A stretch of 64,000 nt of DNA. Origin: Sphingomonas radiodurans. Lineage in GTDB: Bacteria > Pseudomonadota > Alphaproteobacteria > Sphingomonadales > Sphingomonadaceae. How positions within the stretch are numbered: the stretch's first letter is position 1; each line of letters starts with the position of its first letter. The notes beneath the pieces were generated by a model. That model saw nothing but the letters and a program-made list of their open reading frames with translations. It was not told the DNA's origin and made no database searches. The stretch is taken from positions 1,860,001-1,924,000 of the forward strand of contig NZ_CP086594.1 of assembly GCF_020866845.1 (NCBI RefSeq). The letters are read 5' to 3'. Positions 63,260 through 64,000 of this stretch are shown one piece after another. A program made the position numbers and the translations under genes.

Positions 63260-63490
63260 GTGAAATCCGCGAAAGACTGGGAAGATCAGGCGAAGTCGCT
63301 GCTGAAGGCGGAGCTGAAGCGCCGCAACGTCACCTATGCCCAGCTTGTCGGGAAGCTCGCTGACATAGGCGTGATGGACTCGGAGCCGAACATCAGGAAC
63401 AAGCTGGCGCGGGGTAAATTTACAGCGGTGTTCTTGTTGCAATGCCTAGAGGCTATCGGTGCATCATCCTTGCGGCTGTCGGATGGCTAG
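63260..63490 (+). CDS. DUF6471-family small protein
   Basis: A 76-residue protein with a GTG start at 63260, set by an AGGAG at 63249-63253 six bases upstream. The family pattern is clear: DWEDQAKSLLKAELKRRNVT, then KLADIGVMDSEPNIRNKLARG and FTAVFLLQCLEAIGASSLRL. This has the look of a helix-turn-helix fold and is common in island and sphingomonad contexts. Function unknown; a DNA-binding role is plausible. The next gene starts within its 3' end. Confidence 0.82.
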   Translation: MKSAKDWEDQAKSLLKAELKRRNVTYAQLVGKLADIGVMDSEPNIRNKLARGKFTAVFLLQCLEAIGASSLRLSDG

Positions 63491-64000
63491 TCTTATGTGG
63501 CGCTCAACCACCAGCCAAGCAGGCTGCAGGCTCCCAAAGCACTGAGCAACCCGGCCCAGCGGCGCAATCTCCCGCGACGCCAACGCCAACCCCTTCCGCT
63601 AGCCAAACCCCCAAATTCACGCCCTATCCAGGCTATGATCCCGACCCCTGCTATAGCGCCAGTGACAAGGATGCCGCCGATTTGTGCGCCCAGTGGCGCG
63701 CCGCCTTGGCTGCTGAGAAAGCAGCGCATGAGGCTCGGCGAGCCACTACTTGGTCGGTTTTCGCAACGTTCTTGAGCTTTGCTGGATTGTGCGGACTGAT
63801 TTGGACTATCTGGCAAACCCAAGGCTCCCTCGGCGAAGCTAGGCGAGGCAACCGCATCACGTTGCTCGTTGAGAAGCGCGCGCGGCGTGAATCTCATAAA
63901 GCGGGCGGAGACACGCAAGAGGCCCTTAGGATCGCCGCGCTTAACGCCCACGCCGCAATCGAGCATGTGCGTGTCGCCGAGCAAACATCTAAGGCGCGAC
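63442..64000 (+). CDS. Hypothetical signal-peptide and single-TM protein (runs off the right edge)
   Basis: An ATG at 63442, inside the DUF6471 gene in another frame, opens at least 186 codons with no stop before the window end. A signal-like start (CIILAAVGWLVLCGAQPP) is followed by a Pro/Thr/Ser-rich linker (about 25-55), a CYSASDKDAADLCAQWRAAL segment, a coiled coil, one transmembrane helix (TWSVFATFLSFAGLCGLIWT, about 100-120) and an RRxNRITLLVEKRARRE segment. This layout is familiar from sphingomonad hypothetical membrane proteins; no function is known to me. The 49-base overlap with the DUF6471 gene suggests they are expressed together. Confidence 0.72.
   Translation, partial: MPRGYRCIILAAVGWLVLCGAQPPAKQAAGSQSTEQPGPAAQSPATPTPTPSASQTPKFTPYPGYDPDPCYSASDKDAADLCAQWRAALAAEKAAHEARRATTWSVFATFLSFAGLCGLIWTIWQTQGSLGEARRGNRITLLVEKRARRESHKAGGDTQEALRIAALNAHAAIEHVRVAEQTSKAR

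Noticed and set aside
63493..63984. Minus-strand frame of 163 codons at the right edge
   Set aside because: The plus-strand frame from 63442 has a signal peptide, a transmembrane helix and a familiar layout, so this is a shadow.

Overview
The window is high-GC DNA that reads like an alphaproteobacterium, most likely a sphingomonad. This rests on the general look of the genes (DUF6471- and DUF5818-like small proteins, paired acyl-CoA dehydrogenases, many GTG/TTG starts, sphingomonad-like small hypotheticals). There is no rRNA or other marker to prove it.

Layout. Positions 1-3520 are a worn accessory stretch: the N-terminal part of an AraC-type regulator running off the left edge, a complete IS3-family element (1052-2280), a 3' fragment of an amidohydrolase gene, and a truncated YHYH/Excalibur-type secreted protein joined to that fragment. 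Positions 3520-53315 are one same-strand block of eight genes: an HlyD-type periplasmic adaptor, a TolC-type outer-membrane channel, an ECF sigma factor, a membrane Ser/Thr kinase, a single giant ORF of about 12,585 codons (59% of the window), a GAF-HlyD membrane fusion protein, a PqqD-like/M50 protease/HlyD fusion, and a shortened SecA-like ATPase. Several genes overlap or nearly abut, so most of the block probably forms one or two transcription units.

This block is the main discovery candidate. The giant protein carries a LEPR-x-LL motif near its N-terminus and is built from hundreds of residues of repeated beta-sandwich modules (PPC-like, LamG, CARDB, Ig-like, BIG2, PKD), with dockerin- and cohesin-like segments, two propeller-like regions, an apparently dead alpha/beta hydrolase and an HExxH zinc-protease-like motif. 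No ABC ATPase is encoded beside the adaptors and TolC. The only export motor in the block is the SecA-like protein, which ends soon after its last helicase motif and so lacks the usual C-terminal half (wing domain, two-helix finger and zinc tail). I infer a dedicated export route for the giant protein: SecA-like motor, PqqD-like leader recognition and intramembrane processing by the M50 fusion, HlyD adaptors, TolC exit, with transcription under the sigma factor and kinase.

From 53316 to the end the window is ordinary chromosome mixed with decay and mobile DNA: small hypothetical genes (one with an in-frame stop, one with an apparent ATA start), a lipoprotein esterase, a diguanylate cyclase gene with two frameshifts, a leftward acyl-CoA dehydrogenase/EthD/acyl-CoA dehydrogenase cluster, then an island-like end with a Panacea-domain gene and small membrane protein under a palindrome-rich promoter, a damaged IS1595-type transposase, a DUF6471 gene and a truncated membrane protein gene. 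I saw no tRNA, rRNA or CRISPR array.
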